Shown here piece by piece: positions 34,201 through 42,105 of a stretch of 64,000 nt of DNA. Below the pieces are notes generated by a model that worked only from the letters and a program-made list of their open reading frames with translations, was not told where the DNA came from and did not search any database. Source of the DNA: CAKZQX01 sp034435975 (lineage in GTDB: Bacteria > Chloroflexota > Chloroflexia > Chloroflexales > Chloroflexaceae). The translations under genes and the position numbers were made by a program. How positions within the stretch are numbered: position 1 is the stretch's first letter; each line of letters opens with the position of its first letter. The DNA lies in the NCBI GenBank assembly GCA_034435975.1, contig DAOTWD010000127.1:1-64000 (forward strand). Reading direction: 5' to 3'.

Positions 34201-35033
34201 AGCGTGCCGATCACCTGATCGCTGACGACGAGTGGCACACCGAGCCAGGCATAGACAATAGTGGTGCCTTCAATAAATATGGCCGGAATACCGCGTTGTT
34301 CACATTCGTGCGTGTAATCAGCAGTACAGATCGGTGTACCAGAGGAGACCACGGCTCCGGATAGGCCGGCATTCTGACGCCAGAACTGGCGAATTTCCTG
34401 CCGTTTTCCATGTTCAACCAGATAAGCCAGTTCAAGCCAGTTGCTCCCTTCAGCGCACAGAGCCAGAAAGAAGTTCGAGGTACCGATCAGACTCTGGGTA
34501 ATGCGATAGATTTGTTCCAGCAGCACCTCAACCTGAATGATGCCACGTAAGCGATGGGCAGCCGGGATCAGGATCTGCCGGGCGGTGATGAATTCATCCT
34601 GGGCCGGGCTATCAAGTGTCACCAGCAGAGGTGCGACGATTGCGGCCAGCATGTATAAAGCCTGTTTCTGGCGTATCGACCAGGGGCCGGATGTAATGCG
34701 CAGCCAGCCACGCAAGGTTCCGCTGAGACGCAGTGGCAGATAGCCGGGGTGCCCCGGTCGTGGTTCAATGATCTCGCCTGCATATAATTTGAGCAAATCA
34801 TCTGTTTCAGGCACCGGTGATACCAGTTGACTATGATCAACGGGCGGAGTCAGCGGAAGGGTAATGTTCCAGACCAGATCGAACATGCTGTCTGGCAGGA
34901 TGGCAGCGATTGCCAGAGCACAGCGGCGTTGCATATCTGCCAGATCGTGTGCCTGGGCAATATCGGCTATGCAGTGCAGCGTGTGTTCAGTATCATCATG
35001 TATGGCAAGCGACACTTCGTTCAGTATCATCAT
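31221..35033 (-). CDS. Multi-GAF sensor histidine kinase
   Basis: 1270 residues, cytoplasmic, no membrane span. I count five GAF-like modules in order: ~20-155, 170-325, 330-500, 505-705 and 706-875, several ending in the AIENAxLY/RLF helix typical of GAF repeats. A PAS domain follows (~880-1000), then HisKA with VHDLRSPMTSI (His ~1027) and a HATPase with NLLDNAIKFS, DHGAGIP and GTGLGLTFC, ending near 1265. The last GAF bears the clearest fold. It would sense several small ligands or redox states; no receiver is fused and none lies next door. A candidate promoter is present about 200 bp upstream. Confidence 0.85.
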   Translation of the reverse strand: MMILNEVSLAIHDDTEHTLHCIADIAQAHDLADMQRRCALAIAAILPDSMFDLVWNITLPLTPPVDHSQLVSPVPETDDLLKLYAGEIIEPRPGHPGYLPLRLSGTLRGWLRITSGPWSIRQKQALYMLAAIVAPLLVTLDSPAQDEFITARQILIPAAHRLRGIIQVEVLLEQIYRITQSLIGTSNFFLALCAEGSNWLELAYLVEHGKRQEIRQFWRQNAGLSGAVVSSGTPICTADYTHECEQRGIPAIFIEGTTIVYAWLGVPLVVSDQVIGTLVVFETDPDPTYTNLHTQLLQELASEAAIAIQNALLFARAERQRRQLVMLNHISHSITSTLDPEQVPSLIMQQVQELLEIEEGSLLLVNEPDGDLVFSYACGPAGQRLLGQRLPHGVGIAGYVFTSGQSALVNDTSSDGRFYPATDSKTGFVTRSLLAVPLRGIGGIQGVIEVMNKRSGAPFFEEDRLLLTAVADQAVIALENARRFAQVDQALARRARELDRINQQLREIVRVGNALRAEHHLDELLRQIAQAACQTTGFRSVIIMLVEQQHSQHPYLRRVVAAGPAATALERTSDTQVPLERLHTIVRPEFCRGSVTYFIDHRYTDYMALWRLPKTHDTPDLLPSAPGSWHAHDMLFSLLRDRQGKLLGLLRVEEPEDGMQPSPEQIQILEIFANQASVAIENAHLYTEQQHSLNSMIALNGLGIAINTTLRSEEQIFEMTASGMMETTSAQRAVVLLFDKQPDSGLSSETTGLHITLCLGPPLNHDESFLIDLAYQALRHERPVSNQLSLTSATGRSHLSPPLQETWVMIPLCLTRQTLGVIGISYTDGLPSAANLETLTLFASQAAVAVEGVRLFSAVRQGRDQLASIMASTHEGIVLITQDGHMAVMNNAFRQLTGCDAQERIEHLSLEAFLNTWANRTTYTEDEWQALHAGLYAVSTGAEMVVQGQLGQSTATSRALEWTVLYVTGADADNALPPHRHAGHMNAENGDRNHSTSTAPLLLVLRDITTARETERMRQDLTSMIVHDLRSPMTSIMTSIDMIFKGFLGEITPKQREVLSIALSSAEHLLHMVNLMLDINRLEGGSMPLQRTALQADQLVQQVVERLEAIAYEKAIRINVDYDNDLPLIYADNELIARVLQNLLDNAIKFSPYASQIVVTISGPIDPPDLTTDCQAVTTENPTTVRPTPQHQVTFKVRDHGAGIPPNDQRKIFAKFTQAGQTRSRGTGLGLTFCKLAVEAHGGQIWVESVPGEGSTFFFTLPIATTTTMT

Positions 35034-35233
35034 AAACCTGCGTTCGTGGTATTCTGTAGTGTTCTATAGTTCGAGCGGGAGTCAAAGCCTGACCGGTCTG
35101 TGCCGGTTGTGCCTTCAGGTAAGCAGTGCGTTGTACCTGTGACAAACATGATGGGTGTTACCATATCAGGGAGCAGCAGCTCCTTGCCGGTGTTGATCTG
35201 GAGTCAGTACCACCAGTTATTTCTACGTTTTGT

Positions 35234-35265
35234 ATTATAGTACCAGCTTTACCGGATTTTGACAA
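35234..35265 (-). promoter_or_regulatory. Possible promoter of the multi-GAF kinase
   Basis: Minus strand TTGTCA, 17 bp, TACTAT, with an overlapping TATAAT at 20 bp. It would give a leader of about 190 bases. Confidence 0.35.
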
Positions 35266-35433
35266 TTCTTTGACACCGTTGGAGAGAGAAGAGAGGAAAG
35301 CACTGTCGGGAGATAGATAAAGATGGAACGATTGGAGGATCCTTACTCTCTCCTTGTGTCTATCTCCTATTTCCTGGTAAGGTTCCGCAGAAAAGACACC
35401 ATCACAGGGAACTGGGGCGGCATCGAATCCGGT

Positions 35434-35463
35434 TTGACGGGGCGCTTGTTCGATTGGTATAAT
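35434..35463 (+). promoter_or_regulatory. Strong promoter upstream of the small membrane protein
   Basis: TTGACG (35434-35439), 18 bp, then TATAAT (35458-35463) with an extended -10 TGG before it. The expected start is about 35 bp before the ATG at 35508. The rest of the divergent gap (35034-35433) holds no recognised gene. Confidence 0.65.
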
Positions 35464-35507
35464 CGCTATGAGGCCATACATATACCTGGAATACTGGAGA
35501 ATGTTTG

Positions 35508-36020
35508 ATGACCAATCCCTTTGATCTTGATTATATCATGGCGGCCAGTGCTGTGTTGGGGCCGTTCGCATGGGCGTTTTTGATCCTCCAGGCTGTCGGA
35601 GTTGGTGCAGGCCTCTATCTGGTCTTTATCCGTTCTGACCGGAACACTGTGCGTAAAACGCTGCTGGATCGTCTCGGTCTGATATTGATCAGTGTGGGTG
35701 GCATAGGGGTATTGCTCGGTGTGTTGCGGGCGAATGGAATCGCTGTGTTTGATCAACGCTACTGGTTTTATCTGTTGCTCCTTGTCGAACTGGTATTGGC
35801 CGGGTATGGTATCTACTATGCCCGCACGATCTATCCCCAGCGGGTAGCTGAGAAGTCACCGGGTCGCACCGGTGGCAGTTCCCGTCGCTCGGTTACTGGT
35901 GCGACAGTTTCCAAAAAAAGCTCCTCCACCAATGGCCTGGATCATCGGCCAGTGCCATCCATAACGTCTTCTTCCTCGCGGCGCGAGGCACGTCAGCGGC
36001 GCAAACGGAAGCACCGTTAA
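35508..36020 (+). CDS. Small membrane protein with basic tail, unknown
   Basis: 170 residues. Three membrane spans lie at ~12-37, 58-78 and 88-108 (FAWAFLILQAVGVGAGLYLVF, LGLILISVGGIGVLLGVL, YWFYLLLLVELVLAGYGIYY). The last 50 residues are Ser/Lys/Arg-rich and likely cytoplasmic and disordered. A TTG at 35505 is a possible alternative start; the ATG at 35508 is preferred. I do not recognise the family. Its own strong promoter suggests good expression. Confidence 0.6.
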   Translation: MTNPFDLDYIMAASAVLGPFAWAFLILQAVGVGAGLYLVFIRSDRNTVRKTLLDRLGLILISVGGIGVLLGVLRANGIAVFDQRYWFYLLLLVELVLAGYGIYYARTIYPQRVAEKSPGRTGGSSRRSVTGATVSKKSSSTNGLDHRPVPSITSSSSRREARQRRKRKHR

Positions 36021-36172
36021 TGTTCCTATCGTTGAAAGACGATGCCTCCGCGACATGGCTGTGCATGCCTGTGCTGGTTATACCTGGTGCAGATGAGATA
36101 AATGCTACAACCATAGGTTGAAAGTTGCGAAGAATTGACCTGTAGCAAGCCGCCGCAGGTCGTGCCAAATAA

Positions 36173-36230
36173 GAGTCCTGGTGGCAGTCGGGACGGGATG
36201 ATCGCCCGGCTGCTGCCGGGACTCTCTTTT
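36173..36230. terminator. Strong bidirectional terminator
   Basis: A 20-bp stem allowing G-T pairs, GAGTCCTGGTGGCAG facing CTGCTGCCGGGACTC, is followed by TCTTTT. It lies between the convergent small membrane protein gene and aat, and should stop both. Confidence 0.8.
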
Positions 36231-36322
36231 ACCGTGGGGATAGGCTTCTCCCAGGGCAGGTACATAGCAGACATTCCTGGCCTCTGTGGGTCACTGCCGG
36301 GATGTACAGATGTCGCGGCAGG

Positions 36323-36913
36323 TCAGGAGATCGGGAATGTGGCGTCAATCTGTAATGCGCGTGCCAGTCGTGCTTTGTAGGATGAACGTGGGATCTCGAT
36401 CGCACCAAAGCGAGCGAGATGGGGCGTGAGGAACTGCACATCCAGCAACTGATAGCCACCACGCTGTAAGCGTTCGATAAGATGCACCAGCGCTACTTTG
36501 CTCGCATCGGTGACACGGCTAAACATGCTTTCCCCGGCGAACAGGCCGCGCAGAGCCACGCCATATAAGCCACCCACCAGTTGCCCGGCGTACCAGGTTT
36601 CGACGCTATGGGCAAAGCCCATGGTGTACAGTTCGGTGTACAGATCAATTAGTTCGGGCGAGATCCAGGTATCTTCGCGTCCCGTATCCGGGGCCGCGCA
36701 TGCTTCTATGACGGCCCGGAAGTTGGTATCGACACGTATGTCAAACCGCCCGCTGCGTACCGTACGTGCCAATCGTCGCGGCACCGTGAAGGTGTCAAGC
36801 GGCAGGATAGCCCGTGGATCAGGATCATACCAGTAGATATCGTCGGTATGCGCCATTGGAAAAATCCCCTGGCTATAGGCCGTGAGCAGTAGTTGTGGTG
36901 TAAGAATGCCCAT
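36323..36913 (-). CDS. aat: Leucyl/phenylalanyl-tRNA-protein transferase
   Basis: 196 residues. The N-terminus LLLTAYSQGIFPMAHTDDIYWYDPDPRAILPLD is a hallmark of Aat, as are GFAHSVETW, VGGLYGVALRGLFAGESMFS, and the C-terminal FLTPHLARFGAIEIPRSSY. It moves Leu or Phe from aminoacyl-tRNA to the N-terminal Arg/Lys of proteins, marking them for ClpS/ClpAP in the N-end rule. Last gene of the minus-strand operon with purL, 15 bp after the membrane-protein gene. Confidence 0.93.
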   Translation of the reverse strand: MGILTPQLLLTAYSQGIFPMAHTDDIYWYDPDPRAILPLDTFTVPRRLARTVRSGRFDIRVDTNFRAVIEACAAPDTGREDTWISPELIDLYTELYTMGFAHSVETWYAGQLVGGLYGVALRGLFAGESMFSRVTDASKVALVHLIERLQRGGYQLLDVQFLTPHLARFGAIEIPRSSYKARLARALQIDATFPIS

Positions 36914-36928
36914 CGATTCGGTTTCGAT

Positions 36929-37651
36929 TCATAGCAAGTGCGTATTGACAGTACGCCCCAGACCCTGGGCAATAATATGTCCCGCCCACAGAAATAATCC
37001 CAGGGTCGTCAACATCCCCAGCATCGTGGCCCATTCCTGTGTTGTCAGCAGGCGTGCCATCCAGAGAGGTGCGCCAAGTATGCCATAAATGATCAGACTG
37101 AGCAACAATGTGGCGGGCAGCAGCGTGAAAAAGATGCTGATCCAGGCAAAGCGCTGGACGACCATCAGCGCATAGAGTATGCTCAATGAGAGCAGGGTGC
37201 CCTTGGTAGCCGCAAATAGGGTATGCGAAATGTCAAAGGGTAAGGCTGGAGCCGTGTAGTTCCAGAGGCCCACCTGCATCACGAATGTTTCCAGCATCAG
37301 ATGATACATCGCAAAGATGATGCAGGTCAGGATAACTGACAGGTAATTTGGGAACCACCAGTGGGTACTATACAAAAATAATACCAGCATGGCCGGCATG
37401 GTGTACCACCATGCCGAGGTAATAACCACGATGCGTAGCAGTGGTATATTCAGCACCGTGATCAATACATCCAGGTCAGGGCGATAGTCGATCATGTATA
37501 AATATGCCCAGAGCGGTGTGGCCAGGGCACCTCCATGCCCCGACAGCAGGGTACACAGATAGATAGGGGTACGTTGATACCACCAGAGAAAACTGGCAAC
37601 AATATAGCAGGCGAGCGTCACCAGGATCGCTGCTGCATCGATCGACTCCAT
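36929..37651 (-). CDS. Polytopic membrane protein, unknown
   Basis: 240 residues, seven or so hydrophobic spans across the whole chain (e.g. AAAILVTLACYIVASFLWWY, YLSVILTCIIFAMYHLMLETF, ISIFFTLLPATLLLSLIIYGI). No family motif that I can name. It lies 11 bp after the DUF1444 gene and 15 bp before aat, so it is part of the purL operon. Confidence 0.65.
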   Translation of the reverse strand: MESIDAAAILVTLACYIVASFLWWYQRTPIYLCTLLSGHGGALATPLWAYLYMIDYRPDLDVLITVLNIPLLRIVVITSAWWYTMPAMLVLFLYSTHWWFPNYLSVILTCIIFAMYHLMLETFVMQVGLWNYTAPALPFDISHTLFAATKGTLLSLSILYALMVVQRFAWISIFFTLLPATLLLSLIIYGILGAPLWMARLLTTQEWATMLGMLTTLGLFLWAGHIIAQGLGRTVNTHLL

Positions 37652-37662
37652 TCTGTTCCTTT

Positions 37663-38484
37663 CTATTCCAACTCATAGACGTGAATTTCACCGTTGATGA
37701 GCGTAAACAATTGATCGGTGAGACCATAGGGGCGCTGAATGGAGTCCCGTTGGATCTGATGTGCCATACTGTGTAAGATCATGCGATCCACGTCACTGAA
37801 GGCGATCAGAAAGTCGCGGTTCGGAATGCCAATCACCATGCGACCCGGAAGTTGTACGCGCCACCGATCCAGTACCTCCGGTAACAGGATGCGTGTGGCA
37901 TCGTAGCCATCCTGGCTACTGAAGATAAACAGGCGTTGGGCACCTGTGCCAACAGTGGTATAGTCGGTAGCATTCAGGGTACGCTGACGCAGGTTGGCCA
38001 GGGCTTGATTATGGATGCGGTGTTCGGCAATTTCCCACTTTGCCAGGTGTTCTTCGTTGATAAAAGCCACACTATCGGCTTCATCAATCACATAGGCAAT
38101 CATCAGATCTGCCAGAAAGGGGCGATAGAGTATGAGCGGCAACTGTCGGTCGCGCACCTCAGCCAGCAGTGCAATTGGTTTCAACATCGGATAGATCCGC
38201 TCGCGGAGCGCCGCATAACTGCTGGTTGAGCGGTCAGGCTGAAAGCCCTGCAAGGTTTTGATCAGGGTATGAATAATATGCTCAACCTGCAGCGGGTTTT
38301 GGAGATAAGCCGTATAAAAGGTTTGCACATTCAGGCGCATATCTGCATCTGGTGTGCGCACCTCTAGTTCCATACCATCGCGCTTCAACACTTCAATGCC
38401 ATCGGTATTGTTGAGTACCCGTTCAATCCGATCAACAAATGCGCTGGCATCAAGATCATACCCATTGCCAGTAGCTCGTGTCAT
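37663..38484 (-). CDS. DUF1444 (YtpQ-like) family protein
   Basis: 273 residues starting at ATG 38484, which overlaps the purL stop in ATGA. It resembles DUF1444/YtpQ proteins: an N-terminal helical segment (FVDRIERVLNNTDGIEVLK), then LNVQTFYTAYLQNP, LYRPFLADLMIAYVIDEADSVAFI, and a C-terminal GRMVIGIPNRDFLIAFSDVD. The role of the family is not known. Translational coupling to purL is clear from the overlap. Confidence 0.6.
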   Translation of the reverse strand: MTRATGNGYDLDASAFVDRIERVLNNTDGIEVLKRDGMELEVRTPDADMRLNVQTFYTAYLQNPLQVEHIIHTLIKTLQGFQPDRSTSSYAALRERIYPMLKPIALLAEVRDRQLPLILYRPFLADLMIAYVIDEADSVAFINEEHLAKWEIAEHRIHNQALANLRQRTLNATDYTTVGTGAQRLFIFSSQDGYDATRILLPEVLDRWRVQLPGRMVIGIPNRDFLIAFSDVDRMILHSMAHQIQRDSIQRPYGLTDQLFTLINGEIHVYELE

Positions 38485-41400
38485 AGGCCTGATTCCTGTG
38501 ATAGCCCGATATCCAGTGCCTGCTGCCATACCATTTTGAGGGTTGCCAGGTCAATGGTGAACACCTCGTCTGTTGCGATGCTGATACGCAATTCAGTGCT
38601 GGCAGTTACCCGTCCGATGCGGGTCACGATAGTACTGGACAGGGTGGTTTCAAAAGCGGGTGCATCCTGTGGTCGTACTTCAACCAGAAACCGATCTGGT
38701 GACTCGGAGAAAAGTTTGATCACGGTCTCGTCCGCTGTGCCCGATGTGCGGGCCAGGTTCGTCGGTTGCCAGGGGGCAGCGATCGACATCGCACCCAGAT
38801 CGATGTTCAGCCCATACCCGCCGGCAAAGGCCATTTCGGCCGCAGCGACGGCCAGCCCTCCTTCACTAAGATCGTGGCAGGCGCGTACCAGACCAGCGCG
38901 TATCGCTTTATGCAGTGCGACAAAGGTTTGACGTGCCTGGGCCAGATCAACCTGGGGTGGCAAGGGATGGGAGGGATAGCCCGGGCTGGCTTGTTGTGGA
39001 TCAGGTGGAGTGGTCTGACAGATCAATGCATAGTGTGATCCCGCCAGTTCAGGGCGGGTGGTACCCACGAGATAGAGGATGTTATCTACCTCCTTCAGAT
39101 CCATGGTCACTGTCTGACGCACATCCGGCACATGAGCCAGGGCAGAGATGAGCAGTGTAGGCGGGATAGCCATACGTTGTCCCTGGGCATCACGGTACTC
39201 GTTATTCAGCGAGTCCTTGCCACTGATGAATGGTGTCCCCAGGGCAATGGCGGCATCGTAGCAGCCAGCGGCGGCACGTACCAGGCCTGCCAGACGATCT
39301 GGTTGGCGCGGGTCACCCCAGCAAAAGTTATCCAGAATAACGGTACGGGATGGGTCGCCGCCAACGGCAACAACATTTCGTAGGGCTTCATCAATGCATG
39401 CCAGCGCCATCCAGTAGGGATCGAGACGTCCATAGTGCGGATTAATACCACAGCCCAGCGCTAATCCTTCGTAGGTATGCCGCAGGGGTTGAAGGACTGC
39501 CGCGTCACCCGGCCCATCATTGGCGATACCAACCAGGGGCTTGATCACGGTTGCCCCACCAACTTCGTGGTCGTAGGTGCGCACAATGTGTTCTTTGGAA
39601 GCAATATTCGGGTGGGCAAGGAGTCGTAATAACGCCTCACGCATCGTAAGCAGGGGTGTGGCAGGAGACGACGCATCCCGGTGTGCCGTCTGGTCATACT
39701 GCCAGACGGCTTCCAGCACCCGCTGTGGCCGCCCATGATGAACGAATTCCATCGCCAGATCCACCACCATCTGCCCGTGATGCACCACACGCAGACGCTG
39801 GTCGTTCGTAAAATGACCAATCGGTGTGGCTTCGACATCCTCGGAGGCACAGAGTTCAAGAAAGGTCGCCAGATGTTGTGGCGGCACGGCCAGTACCATG
39901 CGTTCCTGGGCCTCAGATAGCCAGATTTCCCATGGCTGTAACCCGGCATATTTTAGTGGTACATGCTCTAGTTCGACAGTGACCCCCGTTTGCTCGCCCA
40001 TCTCGCCCACTGCCGACGAGAGACCACCGGCACCACAATCGGTAATCGCATTGTATAGACTCTGATCGCGGGCCTGCATCAGTACGTCCAGTAATTTCTT
40101 CTCGGTAATCGGATCGCCAATCTGCACTGCGCTCCCAACGTTGCTGGCGGTGGTATGGGTCAATTCAATGCTACTAAAGGTTGCGCCGTGGATACCGTCG
40201 CGCCCGGTGCGCCCGCCCAGAACGACCACGACATCGCCCGGACGCGCTGCGCGCGGGTGCGCACCACGCGGAGCAATGCCGACAGTGCCGCAGAACACCA
40301 GCGGGTTGGCAGTGTACCCTGGATCGAACAGGATGGCACCATTGACAGTAGGGATGCCGAGTTTGTTGCCATAATCGCGTACACCCGCAACGACGCCATG
40401 GCAAATGCGGGCGGGCGGTAGCACACCCGATGGTAACGCTTCAGCCGCACGATCCAGCGGGCCAAAGCATAGCACGTCGGTGTTGGCGATGGGCAGGGCC
40501 GAAACTCCCAGCACATCGCGGATTACTCCGCCGACGCCCGTGTTCGCCCCACCAAATGGTTCCAGCGCACTGGGATGGTTGTGGGTTTCAACTTTGAAGG
40601 AAACCTCATAGTCACGGGTAAACGCCACAATCCCTGCGTTGTCGACAAAGGCGCTCAATATCCACTGTGACGAAGAATGTGCAGCCTGGGCTTCAAGGAC
40701 ACGCCTGGTGGCGGCGATCAAAAAGGTGTGAAGCAGGCTATCAATTTCACTATCCTGTTGTAACTGATGATAGGCGCTATACAGTTGCGGGTCAAGCATG
40801 GCTGACGCAGCATCTCTCCTGGCAGCATAGCGATAGTTGATGCGGGCCTTGAATGTTTTGTGCGAACAATGTTCGCTCCAGGTCTGGGCCAGTGTCTCTA
40901 ATTCACCATCAGTCGGGTTGCGAGCGATCTGGGTAAAGTAGGCCTGGATCGCCTGCATCTCAGTCAGATCCAGCGCTAACATGCCAGCCTGGCTGATACG
41001 CAACAGTTCGGCATCGTCTGCGTCACGTAGCAGTACCTGTTGTACCACGGGGGTGACCCGGGCTGGTGGGGTAAGCAGCCACAGATAGAGCGAGCGTCGT
41101 GCGGCACTGTCATCATTGTGACGGTAGATCAGTGTGATTTGCACGAGATCATTAGCCAATGTGCGGGCCAGTATCTCAGGATCGCTATGCGCTGGCAGCA
41201 GGTAGCGGCGTAGTGCCCGCGCCTGCTCCAGTCCGCTTATTCCCAGCCGCCTGGCACCCTCGATCACACTTTCAGCTTCATTGTCGGTTACGCCTGGACG
41301 ATAGGCAATTTCAAGATAGTGTCCACCAGCGGGCAACATGTGGCCGGGATCTTCCTGGAGCGCTTCGCTGTGAAGGGTACACCAGGTCGCCTGCTGGATC

Positions 41401-41543
41401 ACCGGATCATGCAGCAGTTCCGTCGTCAGACGCGCTACTGCCGCTGGATCAAGCTGTGAACCGGCCAGCAGATAGAGTGACTGCATGATCGGTGGTGTAT
41501 GGACAGGTGTGCGTGGAGTTACGGTAACCAGATAATGAGTCAT
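38481..41543 (-). CDS. purL: Phosphoribosylformylglycinamidine synthase II (PurL, with N-terminal PurS-like region)
   Basis: 1020 residues from MTHYLVTVTPRT; the longer frame adds 37 unlikely residues. Core motifs: TWSEHCSHKTFKA, the ATP-binding FKVETHNHPSALEPFGGANTGVGG, DCGAGGLSSAVGEMG, and C-terminal HDLSEGGLAVAAAEMAF. The enzyme makes FGAM from FGAR, glutamine and ATP in purine synthesis. Small PurL is ~740 residues; the extra 220 N-terminal residues contain GVTDNEAESVIEGARRLGI, which looks like PurS, so a PurS-PurL fusion is likely. PurQ is not seen here. First gene of the operon; a -10-like TATAAT lies at about 41694-41699 on the minus strand. Confidence 0.93.
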   Translation of the reverse strand: MTHYLVTVTPRTPVHTPPIMQSLYLLAGSQLDPAAVARLTTELLHDPVIQQATWCTLHSEALQEDPGHMLPAGGHYLEIAYRPGVTDNEAESVIEGARRLGISGLEQARALRRYLLPAHSDPEILARTLANDLVQITLIYRHNDDSAARRSLYLWLLTPPARVTPVVQQVLLRDADDAELLRISQAGMLALDLTEMQAIQAYFTQIARNPTDGELETLAQTWSEHCSHKTFKARINYRYAARRDAASAMLDPQLYSAYHQLQQDSEIDSLLHTFLIAATRRVLEAQAAHSSSQWILSAFVDNAGIVAFTRDYEVSFKVETHNHPSALEPFGGANTGVGGVIRDVLGVSALPIANTDVLCFGPLDRAAEALPSGVLPPARICHGVVAGVRDYGNKLGIPTVNGAILFDPGYTANPLVFCGTVGIAPRGAHPRAARPGDVVVVLGGRTGRDGIHGATFSSIELTHTTASNVGSAVQIGDPITEKKLLDVLMQARDQSLYNAITDCGAGGLSSAVGEMGEQTGVTVELEHVPLKYAGLQPWEIWLSEAQERMVLAVPPQHLATFLELCASEDVEATPIGHFTNDQRLRVVHHGQMVVDLAMEFVHHGRPQRVLEAVWQYDQTAHRDASSPATPLLTMREALLRLLAHPNIASKEHIVRTYDHEVGGATVIKPLVGIANDGPGDAAVLQPLRHTYEGLALGCGINPHYGRLDPYWMALACIDEALRNVVAVGGDPSRTVILDNFCWGDPRQPDRLAGLVRAAAGCYDAAIALGTPFISGKDSLNNEYRDAQGQRMAIPPTLLISALAHVPDVRQTVTMDLKEVDNILYLVGTTRPELAGSHYALICQTTPPDPQQASPGYPSHPLPPQVDLAQARQTFVALHKAIRAGLVRACHDLSEGGLAVAAAEMAFAGGYGLNIDLGAMSIAAPWQPTNLARTSGTADETVIKLFSESPDRFLVEVRPQDAPAFETTLSSTIVTRIGRVTASTELRISIATDEVFTIDLATLKMVWQQALDIGLSQESGL

Positions 41544-41876
41544 ATGTTTCTCATGGGTAGTGCAGTTGCCAGGATAGCATATGCTGCACGTTCTTTGTAC
41601 CAATTGCCAGATGGCCAGAACACGCACGCTACAGGAGAGACGAGCGATTGCCACCGCGTATACTGCCTGTCGCTTTCTAGCCAGATGCTTGCGCTGGTAT
41701 TATACACCAGGCGGTTCTTTGTTGACAGGCGGTGTGTCGTGTGAACGGTTCATAGCGAGAATGGGGTACAGTCCCTCACAATCCATAGGCATCAACAGGT
41801 GCTTCCGGCTGCCGATCCGGGAGCCAATATCCTATTTCTCTCCAAGTTTCTGCATAAAATCTCCCTAAAAATGTTC

Positions 41877-41905
41877 TTGACAGTGCAGTCAGGTTTCCGA
41901 ATAAT
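41877..41905 (+). promoter_or_regulatory. Promoter for the kinase cluster
   Basis: TTGACA (41877-41882), exactly 17 bp, then AATAAT (41900-41905). The leader to the kinase ATG at 42106 is about 190 bases. Nothing else is seen in the 41544-42105 gap. Confidence 0.6.
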
Positions 41906-42105
41906 AATAAAAGCAGTATTTGCGGGTACATTTGATTCTATCTATAATTGCAAGAATTCGTTATGAAATTATTAAATTAGAAATACGTGTCCATTCTGGG
42001 AAATGTTCGCCAACAGGGAGTGTGAGGCCGTGCCCTTGCTATCCCTTCCACATAGACTTATCTACTGGCGAGCCGTGTAGACTATGGTTGAGAGGAAGCA
42101 CGCCT

